Position numbers and translations under genes: made by a program. This document shows positions 50,125-59,012 of a stretch of 64,000 nt of DNA, piece after piece. Source of the stretch: Algoriphagus oliviformis (lineage in GTDB: Bacteria; Bacteroidota; Bacteroidia; Cytophagales; Cyclobacteriaceae). The DNA is taken from assembly GCF_017254915.1 (NCBI RefSeq), contig NZ_JAFKCT010000005.1, forward strand, positions 1-64,000. The letters run 5' to 3'. The notes under the pieces are model-generated. The model did no database searches, was not told where the DNA came from, and was given only the letters and a program-made list of their open reading frames with translations. The number at the start of each line of letters is the position of its first letter. Position 1 is the first letter of the stretch.

Positions 50125-50779
50125 ATGGCTTTCAATTGTGTTTGAAGGAAATTGTTTATTCTTAGTGAGTTAAATGTGAAAGCAGGCATATCTTTGCTGA
50201 TGGCATTCAATCGCCTGACTGGGAGTAGTATAAAACTGATTTGGACTAGTTGTAGTCCCCGCTGGGCGTAGTGGAAAATTTGTAGGGCTAGCTGTAGATT
50301 GGATCTGCACTTTTTTTTATCAATACAAAGTTGGAATTTGCTGAGGGGACAAAACAATGGGATAGAGGGCCAGTTAAAAATTGACAAGGGTAGAAGGGTG
50401 CAATTGCTCCCGTACAGCTGTCGCGGTACCACCCAGTAGCGGGGAGCTTCCTACCGCCAAGCATTGTCCAACCCCATCTTCCACCCTGATAGTGCAGGAC
50501 GGAGAAAGGCTCGAAAAATCAAAAATTATACCTCTCCCAGCTTGTCATTTTTCGACAAACGCAGCATTTTGATTGTCAAATCCCATCACGGCGGCAGTGC
50601 GATAAAGACGCTGAAATCCAAGGTTTTTGCATTGTGAAAACCAGTGCCTGAACCCGGCTGACGGGATCGATGGTCAACTTTTTCTTTCCGGTGAACGCTG
50701 CTCACCTCGTCGGTTTGGTCGGTAGGGAAGAGGTAGTGTAGTCAGTCAATACTTTGGACCAGAATCCTGGATATTAAGC
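50125..50779. other. Intergenic region with repeat copy R3
   Basis: Repeat R3 (50257-50375) is the only recognisable structure. The remaining ~400 bp before the sulfatase must hold its promoter; no gene is supported. Confidence 0.4.
50257..50375. repeat. Dispersed repeat R3 (about 120 bp)
   Basis: It starts CCCCGCTGGGCGTAGTGGAA exactly like R1, continues with TTTGTAGGGCTAGCTGTAGA and TTTATCAATACAAAGTTGGA, and diverges after GGGACAAAACAATGGGATAG. The hairpin is partly degraded (TGTAGATTGGATCTGCA). Confidence 0.7.
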
Positions 50780-52216
50780 ATGCATTGTTACAAAAGATTT
50801 AGACGTTCCGCCTCGGGCGGCGCCCGGCTGGGCAGATTTTCATACCTGTGGCTGCTTACCCTGCTGTGGCTGCCGCTGGAGCTTGACGCCCAGAGCAAAA
50901 GACCGAATATCCTTTTCATCCTCACGGATGACCAGCGCTGGGATGCGTTGGGCTTTGCCGGCAATGGGATGATCCACACTCCCGAGATGGACCGTTTGGC
51001 CTCGGAGGGGACTTATTTCGAAAATGCCTTTGTCACCACGCCCATTTGTGCGGCCAGCCGTGCCAGCATCCTGACCGGCATGTACGAGCGCACGCATGGA
51101 TACACCTTTGGACAGGGCGAGATCAAAGCACCGTACATCGGGCTGTCCTATCCGGCCTTGTTGAAGGGCTCGGGTTATTATACCGGGTTCTTCGGAAAGT
51201 TTGGGGTCAGCTATTCCGGGTTTGACGGGCTTTTTGACGTGGGGGAAAGCTATGACAGAAACGGTGCTTTCAAGGACCGGAGAGGCTATTTCTTCAAAAC
51301 CATCGGAAGCGACACCGTCCATCTCACCCGCTACACGGGACAGCAGGCGATCGACTTCATCCAGGAGGCACCGGAGGATAGACCATTCGTGTTGTCCCTT
51401 AGCTTCAGCGCTCCCCATGCACATGATCCCGCTGAGGCCCAGTATTTCTGGTCGCCGGAGTTTGATAGCCTGTACCGGGATTTGGTGGTGCCGGATCCCA
51501 TGCTGGCGGAGGATTCCTATTTCCAGGCGCAGCCCGAGTATGTACGGACGGGAGAAAACCGCACCAGATGGCATTGGCGATACGACACGCCTGAGAAGTA
51601 CCAGCACAGTGTCAAGGGATATTTCAGGATGATCTCCGAAGTGGATGCTGAGATCGGCAAAATCCGGAAGGCTTTGGAAGAAAAAGGCCTGGCTGACAAT
51701 ACCGTCATCATCCTGATGGGGGACAACGGGTACTTCCTCGGGGAGCGGCAGCTGGCAGGTAAGTGGCTGATGTATGACAATTCCCTGCGGGTGCCGCTGA
51801 TCATCCATGACCCGAGAAAGCGGGGAGCCCGAAGGGTGGAAGGCATGGCGCTCAACGTGGATATCGCTTCCACCATCTTTGATTTGGCGGGCATGGACAT
51901 ACCCAAAGAGTGGCAGGGCCGCAGCCTGGTGACCGAGGTGGAGGGTGTTTCCAGCTTGGAGGAAAGGACGGCATTTGTGGCCGAACATCTCTGGGAGGTG
52001 GACATCATCGCGCCCAGCGAAGGCTTGCGAACAAAGGATTGGAAGTACTTCAGGTATCGGAATGATCCCGATCACGAAGAGCTGTACCACTTGGCAGAAG
52101 ACCCCTATGAACTCACCAACCTGGCGGGGGATGCTCGCTACCGGGAAAAACTGGCCGACATGCGGTCCAAGTTCGACTCCTTGGCGAAAGACCTGGAATC
52201 CAAGAGATTGGACTGA
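50780..52216 (+). CDS. Type I sulfatase, 478 aa
   Basis: This secreted sulfatase (hydrophobic signal about 20-38) has the metal-binding start FILTDDQRWD (Asp50, Asp51) and the formylglycine signature at Cys90 (CAASRASILTG), which needs an anaerobic or FGE-type maturase encoded elsewhere. Further conserved elements are GKFG in the mid region, LSFSAPHAHDPAE, and the second metal site VIILMGDNGYFLGER. It removes sulfate esters, probably from a polysaccharide. A second sulfatase gene follows 47 bp downstream on the same strand. N-terminal MHCYKRFRRSASGG looks like a long basic N-region; a later start is possible but not obvious. Confidence 0.9.
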   Translation: MHCYKRFRRSASGGARLGRFSYLWLLTLLWLPLELDAQSKRPNILFILTDDQRWDALGFAGNGMIHTPEMDRLASEGTYFENAFVTTPICAASRASILTGMYERTHGYTFGQGEIKAPYIGLSYPALLKGSGYYTGFFGKFGVSYSGFDGLFDVGESYDRNGAFKDRRGYFFKTIGSDTVHLTRYTGQQAIDFIQEAPEDRPFVLSLSFSAPHAHDPAEAQYFWSPEFDSLYRDLVVPDPMLAEDSYFQAQPEYVRTGENRTRWHWRYDTPEKYQHSVKGYFRMISEVDAEIGKIRKALEEKGLADNTVIILMGDNGYFLGERQLAGKWLMYDNSLRVPLIIHDPRKRGARRVEGMALNVDIASTIFDLAGMDIPKEWQGRSLVTEVEGVSSLEERTAFVAEHLWEVDIIAPSEGLRTKDWKYFRYRNDPDHEELYHLAEDPYELTNLAGDARYREKLADMRSKFDSLAKDLESKRLD

Positions 52217-52263
52217 AAGCGGCTTTCGCCCAAAATAAACTATCCACTAACTCACGAAAAACC

Positions 52264-53742
52264 ATGTTTGGGACAATCCATAGAAACATAAGACTGTCGG
52301 CCTTGGTGTTGGGGGCACTCTCCATACTGGGATTCAGGTCGATCCTAGCCGTTGATCCGGTCGAAAAAGCAACCAAACCCAATGTTATTTTTGTCCTTGC
52401 CGACCAGTGGCGTTCCGATGCCGTGGGATACATGGGCAACAACGACGTGCTCACGCCTCACTTGGACAGATTGGCCAAGGAAAGCCTGGTCTTCGAGAAT
52501 GCGGTGACCGTCATGGCGGTCTGTGCGCCTTGGCGGGCGAGCTTTCTCACCGGCCAATACCCGCTGACCCACGGGGTGTTTTACAACGACAAGCCCCTGC
52601 CCAATGAAGCGCTGACGATGGCGGAGATCTACAAGGAGCAGGGATACCAAACCGGTTACATTGGGAAATGGCATCTCAACGGCCATGCGCGGGGTGAGCA
52701 TCCCTTTAGCGCAAGGGACAAACCCGTCCCCAAGGATCGCAGGCAGGGCTTTGACTATTGGAAGGTGCGGGAAGTGACCCACGACTACAACAACTCCTTT
52801 TACTTCGACGAAAATGACCAGAAGCAGATTTGGGAAGGGTACGATGCCTTTCCCCAGACGGACAGCGCCATTTCCTACATCAAGAAAAACAAGGACAATC
52901 CCTTTTTGATCATGCTTTCCTGGGGGCCTCCGCACAATCCCTATCATACCGCTCCGGAGGAATACCGGAAGCTCTACGATCCCGCAAAGATCACGCTCAG
53001 GCCCAATGTCCCGGAGGAGTTTCAGGACAGCGCGAGGCAGATCATAGCGGATTATTATGCCCACATCACCGCATTGGACAAGGCCATGGGCGATCTTTTG
53101 GCAGCCGTGGAAAAAGAGGGCCTGTCGGACAATACCATCATCGTGTTTACTTCGGAGCATGGGGACATGCTTTTTTCCAAGGGAGTCTTGAGGAAGCAGC
53201 GCCCCTACGACGAGTCTATCAAAGTGCCCATGCTGATCCGCTATCCGGAGAAGCTGTCCCAAGCCCGGCACGTGCGCGCACCTATCAATACGCCGGACTT
53301 GTTGCCGACGCTGCTGGGCCTTAGTGGGATAAAAATCCCAAAGACAGTGGAGGGTACGGACTATTCCAAGCCTCTCATCGCAGGTGAAGACCTGGGCAAT
53401 GACGGGGCCCTGATCATGCTGCCGGTGCCGTTTCACGAGTGGAAGTTTATGAATGGGGGCCGGGAGTTTCGGGGAATCAGGAGCGAGCGCTACACCTATG
53501 TCAAAGATCTCGAAGGGCCTTGGCTGCTGTACGACAACCAGACTGACCCTTTCCAGCAACAAAACCTGGTCAACCAGCCGGAATCCAAGGAACTTCAGGC
53601 GCGGTTGGAAAAAGTCCTTCAGTCCAAGCTGAAGCAAACCAAGGATAGATTTATGCCGGCGGACTACTACATGACCCAGTGGAACTACCTCTATGACAGC
53701 AGTGACAGCCTCCGAACCGAGGACTACCTACAGCTCAGGTAG
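52264..53742 (+). CDS. Type I sulfatase, 492 aa
   Basis: This second secreted sulfatase has a signal peptide (to about residue 30), FVLADQWRSDA for the metal site (Asp47), and the activation signature CAPWRASFLTG with formylglycine Cys87 in the most common C-x-P-x-R form. It also has GKWHLNGHARGEHP, LSWGPPHNPYHTAPEE and VFTSEHGDMLFSKG for the second metal site. GKWHLNG and HNPYH supply substrate-binding Lys/His residues. It is cotranscribed with the sulfatase upstream. The two differ in signature and loop content, so they probably cut different sulfate positions on the same glycan. Confidence 0.9.
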   Translation: MFGTIHRNIRLSALVLGALSILGFRSILAVDPVEKATKPNVIFVLADQWRSDAVGYMGNNDVLTPHLDRLAKESLVFENAVTVMAVCAPWRASFLTGQYPLTHGVFYNDKPLPNEALTMAEIYKEQGYQTGYIGKWHLNGHARGEHPFSARDKPVPKDRRQGFDYWKVREVTHDYNNSFYFDENDQKQIWEGYDAFPQTDSAISYIKKNKDNPFLIMLSWGPPHNPYHTAPEEYRKLYDPAKITLRPNVPEEFQDSARQIIADYYAHITALDKAMGDLLAAVEKEGLSDNTIIVFTSEHGDMLFSKGVLRKQRPYDESIKVPMLIRYPEKLSQARHVRAPINTPDLLPTLLGLSGIKIPKTVEGTDYSKPLIAGEDLGNDGALIMLPVPFHEWKFMNGGREFRGIRSERYTYVKDLEGPWLLYDNQTDPFQQQNLVNQPESKELQARLEKVLQSKLKQTKDRFMPADYYMTQWNYLYDSSDSLRTEDYLQLR

Positions 53743-54005
53743 TCGAGGGAAAGACTGGACGCCTGACCTCAAAAAGGTGTCGTGAGTCCAAAAAATGACC
53801 GCAGGATTATTGATAGAGGGGGCGTCATAGAAGTTGGCGGGGATTTCCCATCATTCTTCATTTGAGATCGGCTCTTACTCGAGAGTACCCCTGCGGTCTA
53901 TTTGCTCGCCTAGCACCGCCGATTTGTTTTTTATCCATTTCCTACGTAGCCGCTTGGCATGAGCTGCCGCACAAGCGTGTCCAAATCCGCATTCCCCACG
54001 TAATT
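53743..54005. other. Intergenic region after the sulfatases
   Basis: No supported gene and no recognised structure, apart from the operator/promoter of the next gene starting at 54006. Confidence 0.3.
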
Positions 54006-54064
54006 CTGTGCCATTCTTCCGCTGAAATGGGCTAGCCTCCCGCTTCCTCGCCAGCCTAACTTTG
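54006..54064 (+). promoter_or_regulatory. Promoter with candidate AraC operator, copy A
   Basis: A 30-bp block (54006-54035) containing the imperfect palindrome GCCATTCTTCCGCTGAAATG is followed after 21 bp by TAACTTTG (54057-54064), an exact -7 consensus TAnnTTTG. The block matches 55920-55949 at 25 of 30 bases with the same 21-bp spacing to the -7 element. It precedes the SDR gene at 54107. Confidence 0.7.
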
Positions 54065-54106
54065 TCCTATCAAAAAATCAGTAGTGACACTTAAATTCTA
54101 ACGAAA

Positions 54107-54931
54107 ATGGCAAAAACTATTTTTATCACAGGCGCATCAAGGGGTTTTGGCAGGCTATGGACAGAAGCCCTGCTCAAGAGAGGCGACAAGGTGGCTGCAA
54201 CTTCCAGAAGTGCGGAGGTTTTCAAGCAACTGGAAGCCGAATATCCGGAAAACTTCCTTTCGATTTCATTGGACATCACAGATCGGAAGGCGGTATCTGA
54301 GGCGGTAAAAGCTGCCAAGGAACATTTCGGCCAGTTGGACGTCGTGATCAACAATGCGGGATATGGGGTCTTTGGGGCAGTGGAAGAGGTCGGTGAGAAA
54401 GAGACCAAAGACATTTTTGAGGCAAATGTATTCGGGACGCTTTGGGTGACGCAGGCCGCTTTGCCCATCTTTAGGGCCCAGGGCAGTGGCCACGTGATTC
54501 AGCTTTCCAGTGTTTTGGGCGTTTGGAGTCTTCCCACTTTGGGGATTTACAACGCGACAAAATTCGCCGTGGAGGGCTTCAGCGAGGCCTTGGCTGATGA
54601 AGTAAGGGACTTTGGGGTCAAAGTGACGATGGTAGAGCCAAATGGCTACACCACCGATTTTGGTGGAAGTTCAGCAGTACAGGGCGAAGCGATTCCCGCC
54701 TACGACCAGTTGAAATCCAGCTTGGCAAACGTGGACGGGCTATTGCCAAAAGACTATGGAAAACCAGAGGCGACGGTTCCTGCGATTTTGAAGTTGATCG
54801 ACAGTGAAAATCCACCGCTTCGTTTGTTTTTGGGAAAAGTCGGGCTGAGAAAGACCGAGAAAATATATTCCGAGAAATTGCGAACTTGGAACGAGTGGAA
54901 AGAGGTTTCAGAAGCGGCCCACGGCCATTGA
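54107..54931 (+). CDS. SDR-family NAD(P)-dependent oxidoreductase, 274 aa
   Basis: This classical SDR has the cofactor site TGASRGFG at residues 8-15, NNAGYGVFGAVEEV, the Ser in IQLSSVLGVW and the catalytic YNATKFAVEGFSEAL. The residues after the second beta-strand (ATSRSAE) fit NADP(H) preference. It begins 72 bp after the candidate AraC operator 54006-54035 and lies upstream of the AraC regulator gene, in the same direction. It probably reduces a small carbonyl compound under the control of that regulator (inference). Confidence 0.9.
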   Translation: MAKTIFITGASRGFGRLWTEALLKRGDKVAATSRSAEVFKQLEAEYPENFLSISLDITDRKAVSEAVKAAKEHFGQLDVVINNAGYGVFGAVEEVGEKETKDIFEANVFGTLWVTQAALPIFRAQGSGHVIQLSSVLGVWSLPTLGIYNATKFAVEGFSEALADEVRDFGVKVTMVEPNGYTTDFGGSSAVQGEAIPAYDQLKSSLANVDGLLPKDYGKPEATVPAILKLIDSENPPLRLFLGKVGLRKTEKIYSEKLRTWNEWKEVSEAAHGH

Positions 54932-54964
54932 AACAGTATTGAGGTCTTCCTTTATCCGACAGCC

Positions 54965-55855
54965 ATGATCCATTATAAGACGCTCACGGAACTACACACG
55001 GGTAATCACTGGGATGCTCCCCAGCATCCTTTGTTCAGTATGATAGGCTGCCAGTCAGCCTGTACTTTGGGAAATAGGGAGTTTACCACCGACTGCTATG
55101 TCATAGCCTTTAAGAAAATAAAGTCAGGCATATTCATGTACGGACGTACGCCCTATGACCATGACAACGGATGTTTGTTTTTCGCCAAGCCGAGACAGAT
55201 CATTGAGCTGAAAGACCTTCAGTTTGAGGAGAAGGGCTATATGCTGATGATCCACGAGGACTATCTCAGCGGTCACGAGCTTTTTAAGCAGATTGAGAAG
55301 TTCAGTTTCTTCGATTATGAAGTCACCGAGGCCCTCCATCTTTCGCCCAAAGAAGAACAGACGATATTGGAGCTCCATTCCAAAATCCAAACCGAATACT
55401 TCACCAATCCAGACGAGTACAGCCGCGAAATCATCCTAAGCCACATTTCCTCCATTCTCAGCTATGCCCAGCGCTACTACAAACGGCAGTTTATAGATCG
55501 GGCCCAGGTCACGGGTAAAACCGCTTCGAAGTTTAACGACGCTTTGAAAAGGTATATCAGCGAGGGCATGTTGGAGCAAAACGGACTTCCCAATGTGGCG
55601 TATCTGGCAGAGCAGCTTTTCATTTCCCCCAGGTATCTGAGCGATCTGTTGAAGCAGGAGACCGGAAAGACGGCCATGGAGCTGATCCATAGCTATATGA
55701 TTTCCGAGGCCAAAAATCTATTGAGACTTGGTGGGAAAGGCGTGGCAGAAATCGCTTATGAACTGGGCTTTGAAAATGCCTCTTATTTCACCCGCCTTTT
55801 CAAAAAGCAGACAGGAATGAAGCCTCTTGAATTTATGAGATCAAACTTGAATTGA
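54965..55855 (+). CDS. AraC-family transcriptional regulator, 296 aa
   Basis: This regulator has an N-terminal ligand domain (about 1-180, with IKSGIFMYGRTPYDHDNGCL) and C-terminal helix-turn-helix pair GLPNVAYLAEQLFISPRYLS and EIAYELGFENASYFTRLFKK, ending GMKPLEFMRSN. It sits between two genes whose promoters carry the same 30-bp block, the SDR upstream and the quinone-oxidoreductase-like gene downstream, and is the obvious candidate to bind it. It follows the SDR by 33 bp (probably cotranscribed) and has its own terminator at 55883-55911. Confidence 0.9.
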   Translation: MIHYKTLTELHTGNHWDAPQHPLFSMIGCQSACTLGNREFTTDCYVIAFKKIKSGIFMYGRTPYDHDNGCLFFAKPRQIIELKDLQFEEKGYMLMIHEDYLSGHELFKQIEKFSFFDYEVTEALHLSPKEEQTILELHSKIQTEYFTNPDEYSREIILSHISSILSYAQRYYKRQFIDRAQVTGKTASKFNDALKRYISEGMLEQNGLPNVAYLAEQLFISPRYLSDLLKQETGKTAMELIHSYMISEAKNLLRLGGKGVAEIAYELGFENASYFTRLFKKQTGMKPLEFMRSNLN

Positions 55856-55882
55856 GCGCACGGGATCAAAGCGCTTCGGTAC

Positions 55883-55911
55883 AATCCTCCTTTTGGGAGG
55901 ATTTTTTTTTA
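55883..55911 (+). terminator. Terminator of the SDR/AraC unit
   Basis: AATCCTCC (55883-55890) pairs with GGAGGATT (55896-55903), followed by a run of T. It separates the AraC gene from the following operator/promoter. Confidence 0.8.
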
Positions 55912-55919
55912 CTGTAAAT

Positions 55920-55978
55920 CCGTGCCATTCTTCCTGAGAAATGGGTTAGTCGCAAAGGTGCTTGATTCTTGAACTTTG
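55920..55978 (+). promoter_or_regulatory. Promoter with candidate AraC operator, copy B
   Basis: Positions 55920-55949 match copy A at 25 of 30 bases (shared core GTGCCATTCTTCC and GAAATGGG, followed by TAG). After 21 bp GAACTTTG (55971-55978) takes the -7 position. It drives the oxidoreductase gene at 56021. Confidence 0.7.
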
Positions 55979-56020
55979 CATCAATGTCAAACAAGTCAGT
56001 TCGTTGAAAAAAAAAGAATT

Positions 56021-56956
56021 ATGAAAGCAATCGTATTGAAAGAAGCAGGAAGTGTAGACAATCTAGTCTATTCTGAAATCGAAAAGCCGACTATCGAAAA
56101 TGGCGAAGTCCTGGTAAGGGTCAAAGCCGTGAGCATCAATCCCGTGGATGCAAAGACCAGAGCCGGAAAGGGAGTCTATGGACGGATCAAAAACGAAAGC
56201 CCGCTCATTTTGGGCTGGGATATCTCCGGAGTCGTCGAGGAAAGCAGCAACGATAGATTCAGGACTGGGGACGAGGTTTTTGGGATGGTGAACTTTCCCG
56301 GACATGGCAAAGCCTATGCGGAATACGTGGCTGCCCCGGCAAACCAATTGGCACTGAAGCCCACGAACATCTCATTTGAAGAAGCCGCTGCCTCTACGCT
56401 GGTGGCCCTCACGGCGTATCAGGCACTGGTTCACCATGCCAAAATCAAGTCAGGCCAAGAAGTGCTCATCCATGCGGCATCCGGGGGCGTAGGTCATGTC
56501 GCCGTACAGATCGCCAAGCATCTGGGAGCGAAAGTGACCGGAACATCCTCGGCAAAAAACAGGGAATTTGTCTTGGGATTGGGGGCGGATGCGCACATCG
56601 ACTACCAAGGGTATGACTGGGAAGGTGCCGCCAGAAAATACGACTTCGTCTTGGATACAATCGGAGGTGAGAACATCGACAAGTCCCTGCAAGTAACCAA
56701 ATCAGGCGGTACGATCATCAGCATTCCGACTGGATTAAACGAAGAAGTCACTTCAAAAACCGCCTCACAGGGTGTTCTGGGATACTTCATTTTGGTACAG
56801 TCTAGCGGGGAAGATATGCAGGCCATTGCGGCCCTGTTGGAAAGCGGAGTAGTGAAGCCCCATGTTTCCAAGATATTTCCTTTTGCGCAAATGAGAGAAG
56901 CACACCTCGAGCTGGAAACCGGAAGGACGGTGGGGAAGCTGGTGCTAAGCCTTTAA
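56021..56956 (+). CDS. Zinc-less alcohol dehydrogenase / quinone-oxidoreductase-like enzyme, 311 aa
   Basis: ATG 56021 (MKAIVLKEAGSVDNLVYSEI) is used; the frame from 55976 would overlap the promoter. The protein is a medium-chain dehydrogenase/reductase of the NADPH:quinone oxidoreductase type: GROES-like N-terminus (VLVRVKAVSINPVDAKTRAG, LILGWDISGVVE) and Rossmann motif HAASGGVGHVAVQIAKHLGA. It lacks the structural zinc cysteines, as usual for this subgroup. It is placed behind operator copy B and is probably under AraC control. Reduction of quinones or other electrophiles is likely. The MRJP-like gene follows by 19 bp. Confidence 0.9.
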   Translation: MKAIVLKEAGSVDNLVYSEIEKPTIENGEVLVRVKAVSINPVDAKTRAGKGVYGRIKNESPLILGWDISGVVEESSNDRFRTGDEVFGMVNFPGHGKAYAEYVAAPANQLALKPTNISFEEAAASTLVALTAYQALVHHAKIKSGQEVLIHAASGGVGHVAVQIAKHLGAKVTGTSSAKNREFVLGLGADAHIDYQGYDWEGAARKYDFVLDTIGGENIDKSLQVTKSGGTIISIPTGLNEEVTSKTASQGVLGYFILVQSSGEDMQAIAALLESGVVKPHVSKIFPFAQMREAHLELETGRTVGKLVLSL

Positions 56957-56975
56957 TCATCAATATTTTTCCGAC

Positions 56976-58106
56976 ATGATGAACTCGACTCATTTCAGAC
57001 TTTTGGCATTGGCCTCGCTGGTCGTAGCGGCCTGCAACAAGGTTCCTTCCAAGGAGGCTAAAACTGTCATTGCTCCAGCCCATGAAGATCCTGTGGCACT
57101 GGAACAGGTCTTTGCAGACAGCACGTATCAGTTGACTGGGGTAGCCGTGACGAAGGGGGACCGGCTCTTTGTGAACTATCCCTACTGGCTTGATGCCCAT
57201 TCGTACTCGGTGGTGGAAGTGAAGGACGGCAAACCGCTGCCTTATCCAAACTCCGACTGGAACAGCTTTGAGATAGGACAAGATGGGCAAGACAAATTTG
57301 TATGTGTCCAAGCGGTGTTTGCTGACGACCAAGGCTATCTGTGGGTGGTGGACGCAGCTGGAATCGGTCTGGGCAAGGTGTACCAAAGCAGCAATAAGGT
57401 GGTGAAAATCAACCTAGCTACCAATGCAGTAGAACGGATTTACCGCTTTCCGGCGACTGTCGCCGGGGAGGAGGTGTACCTCAATGATATCCGTGTGGAC
57501 AACGAAGCCGGTTTTGCCTATCTGACCGATTCCAATTCCGGTGGAATCGTCGTCTTGGACATCCGTTCCGGTGAGTCGAGAAAGGTCTTGGCAAACTCGC
57601 CATCGGTAAAGTCTGATGCGGCCTACCGTTTTTCGCCTTTGGGAACTGAGCTCCGCACAGGTGACGGCTCCGCGCTAAAAGTGAATTCGGATGGAATCGC
57701 CCTTAGTCCAGACCGAAAATACCTCTACTTTAAGCCCCTTACCGATGACCGGTTGTACAGAATCGAGACTGGATTGCTGAGGGACTTTAAGGAAACGGAT
57801 GCCCAAATAAGCCGGAGCGTGGAAGATCTGGGGAGATTCGTGACCACCGATGGGATGATTTTTGACAAGCAGGGCAATCTCTACTTTGGAGACCTTGAGG
57901 CCAATGCGATGGTGAAGATCAGTCCTGATCTACAGATGCAGACCATCGTCAAAGATGATGAAAAACTGCTCTGGCCGGACAGTTACAGTATTTCCGAAGA
58001 CGGCTACCTCTACCTCACCACCTCGCAGATACACTTGATGCCTTGGTTTCATCAGGGCCAGGAGAAGTTCAAAAGGCCTTTCGCCGTGTATCGCATCAAA
58101 CTGTAA
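56976..58106 (+). CDS. MRJP-like (major royal jelly/dopachrome-tautomerase-related) lipoprotein, 376 aa
   Basis: This lipoprotein (signal ending VVAAC, Cys20 from the ATG at 56976) has the six-bladed propeller of the major royal jelly protein family. It shows VFADSTYQLTGVAV near the start, the blade NDIRVDNEAGFAYLTDSNSG, SDGIALSPDRKYLYFKPLTD, and FLY-type blade ends such as DKQGNLYFGDLEANAM. Bacterial members are uncharacterised; distant relatives include gluconolactonase-like and strictosidine-synthase-like propellers. It is in an operon with the oxidoreductase upstream and is followed by a secreted cupin gene, suggesting a periplasmic branch of the same pathway. Confidence 0.85.
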   Translation: MMNSTHFRLLALASLVVAACNKVPSKEAKTVIAPAHEDPVALEQVFADSTYQLTGVAVTKGDRLFVNYPYWLDAHSYSVVEVKDGKPLPYPNSDWNSFEIGQDGQDKFVCVQAVFADDQGYLWVVDAAGIGLGKVYQSSNKVVKINLATNAVERIYRFPATVAGEEVYLNDIRVDNEAGFAYLTDSNSGGIVVLDIRSGESRKVLANSPSVKSDAAYRFSPLGTELRTGDGSALKVNSDGIALSPDRKYLYFKPLTDDRLYRIETGLLRDFKETDAQISRSVEDLGRFVTTDGMIFDKQGNLYFGDLEANAMVKISPDLQMQTIVKDDEKLLWPDSYSISEDGYLYLTTSQIHLMPWFHQGQEKFKRPFAVYRIKL

Positions 58107-58158
58107 TCTCTATCATATCCTAGTTTTTGCCTTGATGATAGATTCGTCCCCAAAAAAT

Positions 58159-58578
58159 ATGAAAATGAAAACAATGCTCTTTTTGGTTGCTCTGCTCTGT
58201 TCGGCAGCGCTACATGCCCAGACTGTTCAGACATTTACCTTGGAAGAGTTACCGACCAAGCCCGTAAACGAGCTGCTGAACCGGGCCATGATCTCTGGAG
58301 AACAGGGAACGATTGGCTATTTCACCTATAAGAAAGGTGCTGTCGTACCTACACATCAGCATCCAAACGAACAATACTCTCTCATCACCAAGGGGAGTGT
58401 AAAAGTGACCATTGGTGAAAGGGAGTACATCGTGAAGGCGGGTCAGGGGATTATCATTCCTCCCAACTTGCCGCACAGTTTCGTTGCCTTGGAGGATGAT
58501 ACCATCGATATTGATTTTTTCGCCCCGCCAAGAGCGGACTGGATCGACGGCACCGACAATTATTACAAGGATAACTGA
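58159..58578 (+). CDS. Secreted cupin-domain protein, 139 aa
   Basis: The start at 58159 (MKMKTMLFLVALLCSAALHA) opens a signal peptide; ATG 58135 in the same frame would add eight polar residues. The single cupin has both conserved motifs: VPTHQHPNEQYSLITKGSVK (metal-binding His and Glu) and IPPNLPHSFVALEDDTIDID. Metal-dependent dioxygenase, isomerase or sugar-binding functions are all possible. It is the last gene of the AraC-linked group. Confidence 0.85.
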   Translation: MKMKTMLFLVALLCSAALHAQTVQTFTLEELPTKPVNELLNRAMISGEQGTIGYFTYKKGAVVPTHQHPNEQYSLITKGSVKVTIGEREYIVKAGQGIIIPPNLPHSFVALEDDTIDIDFFAPPRADWIDGTDNYYKDN

Positions 58579-58683
58579 AGCCAGTTTGGGATGGAGACGA
58601 GGCAAGTTTGCGAACGGGTCGTCATCCATTGTGCCGGTTGGTGACGTTGCACCCCGGAAGTTTCAAGGCAGTTTGGTATAGTC

Positions 58684-58718
58684 AAAAAAAAGATCCCGGA
58701 TGGCAGGTCCGGGATCTT
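58684..58718 (-). terminator. Terminator of the 58746 gene
   Basis: AAGATCCCGGA (58690-58700) pairs perfectly with TCCGGGATCTT (58708-58718). On the minus strand a run of T follows. It also faces the plus-strand cupin gene. Confidence 0.75.
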
Positions 58719-58745
58719 GACGTTTTGCTCCAATCTATCTGACGG

Positions 58746-59012
58746 CTAGGCCAGGGCCTTGGGAGATGTCGTGGATTGGGGTAGGGGCTGGGAAGGTCTT
58801 TTTTCCGACCTTGACCCTTGATGCATCTGAGGCGTCACCGGCCTAAGGTAAGATACCAAGCCGGTACTTTTTAGCCATTGGTCAAGCTCCCGCTGCTCAG
58901 ACTCCTGGAGCAGTTCTTTTGCCTTTCTGTATTCCTTTGCGACCAGGCCGCCGTCAAAGCTGACCTTTTCAAGTATGGTTTTGTAATATTCCAGAAATGT
59001 GTTTTTTGCCAT
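58746..59012 (-). CDS. Small hypothetical protein, 88 aa
   Basis: The family is not recognised. The ATG at 59012 (MAKNTFLEYYKTILEKVSFD) opens a helical, charged protein (LVAKEYRKAKELLQESEQRE) with a Pro/Ser/Gln-rich, probably disordered tail (SEKRPSQPLPQSTTSP). The helical N-terminal part of about 50 residues resembles small stress-induced Bacteroidota proteins, but no assignment is possible. It has its own terminator and is monocistronic. The frame upstream of 59012 looks untranslated. Confidence 0.55.
   Translation of the reverse strand: MAKNTFLEYYKTILEKVSFDGGLVAKEYRKAKELLQESEQRELDQWLKSTGLVSYLRPVTPQMHQGSRSEKRPSQPLPQSTTSPKALA

Noticed and set aside
50840..52090. Minus-strand 416-codon frame opposite the first sulfatase
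   Set aside because: Antisense shadow of the sulfatase reading frame with no motif.
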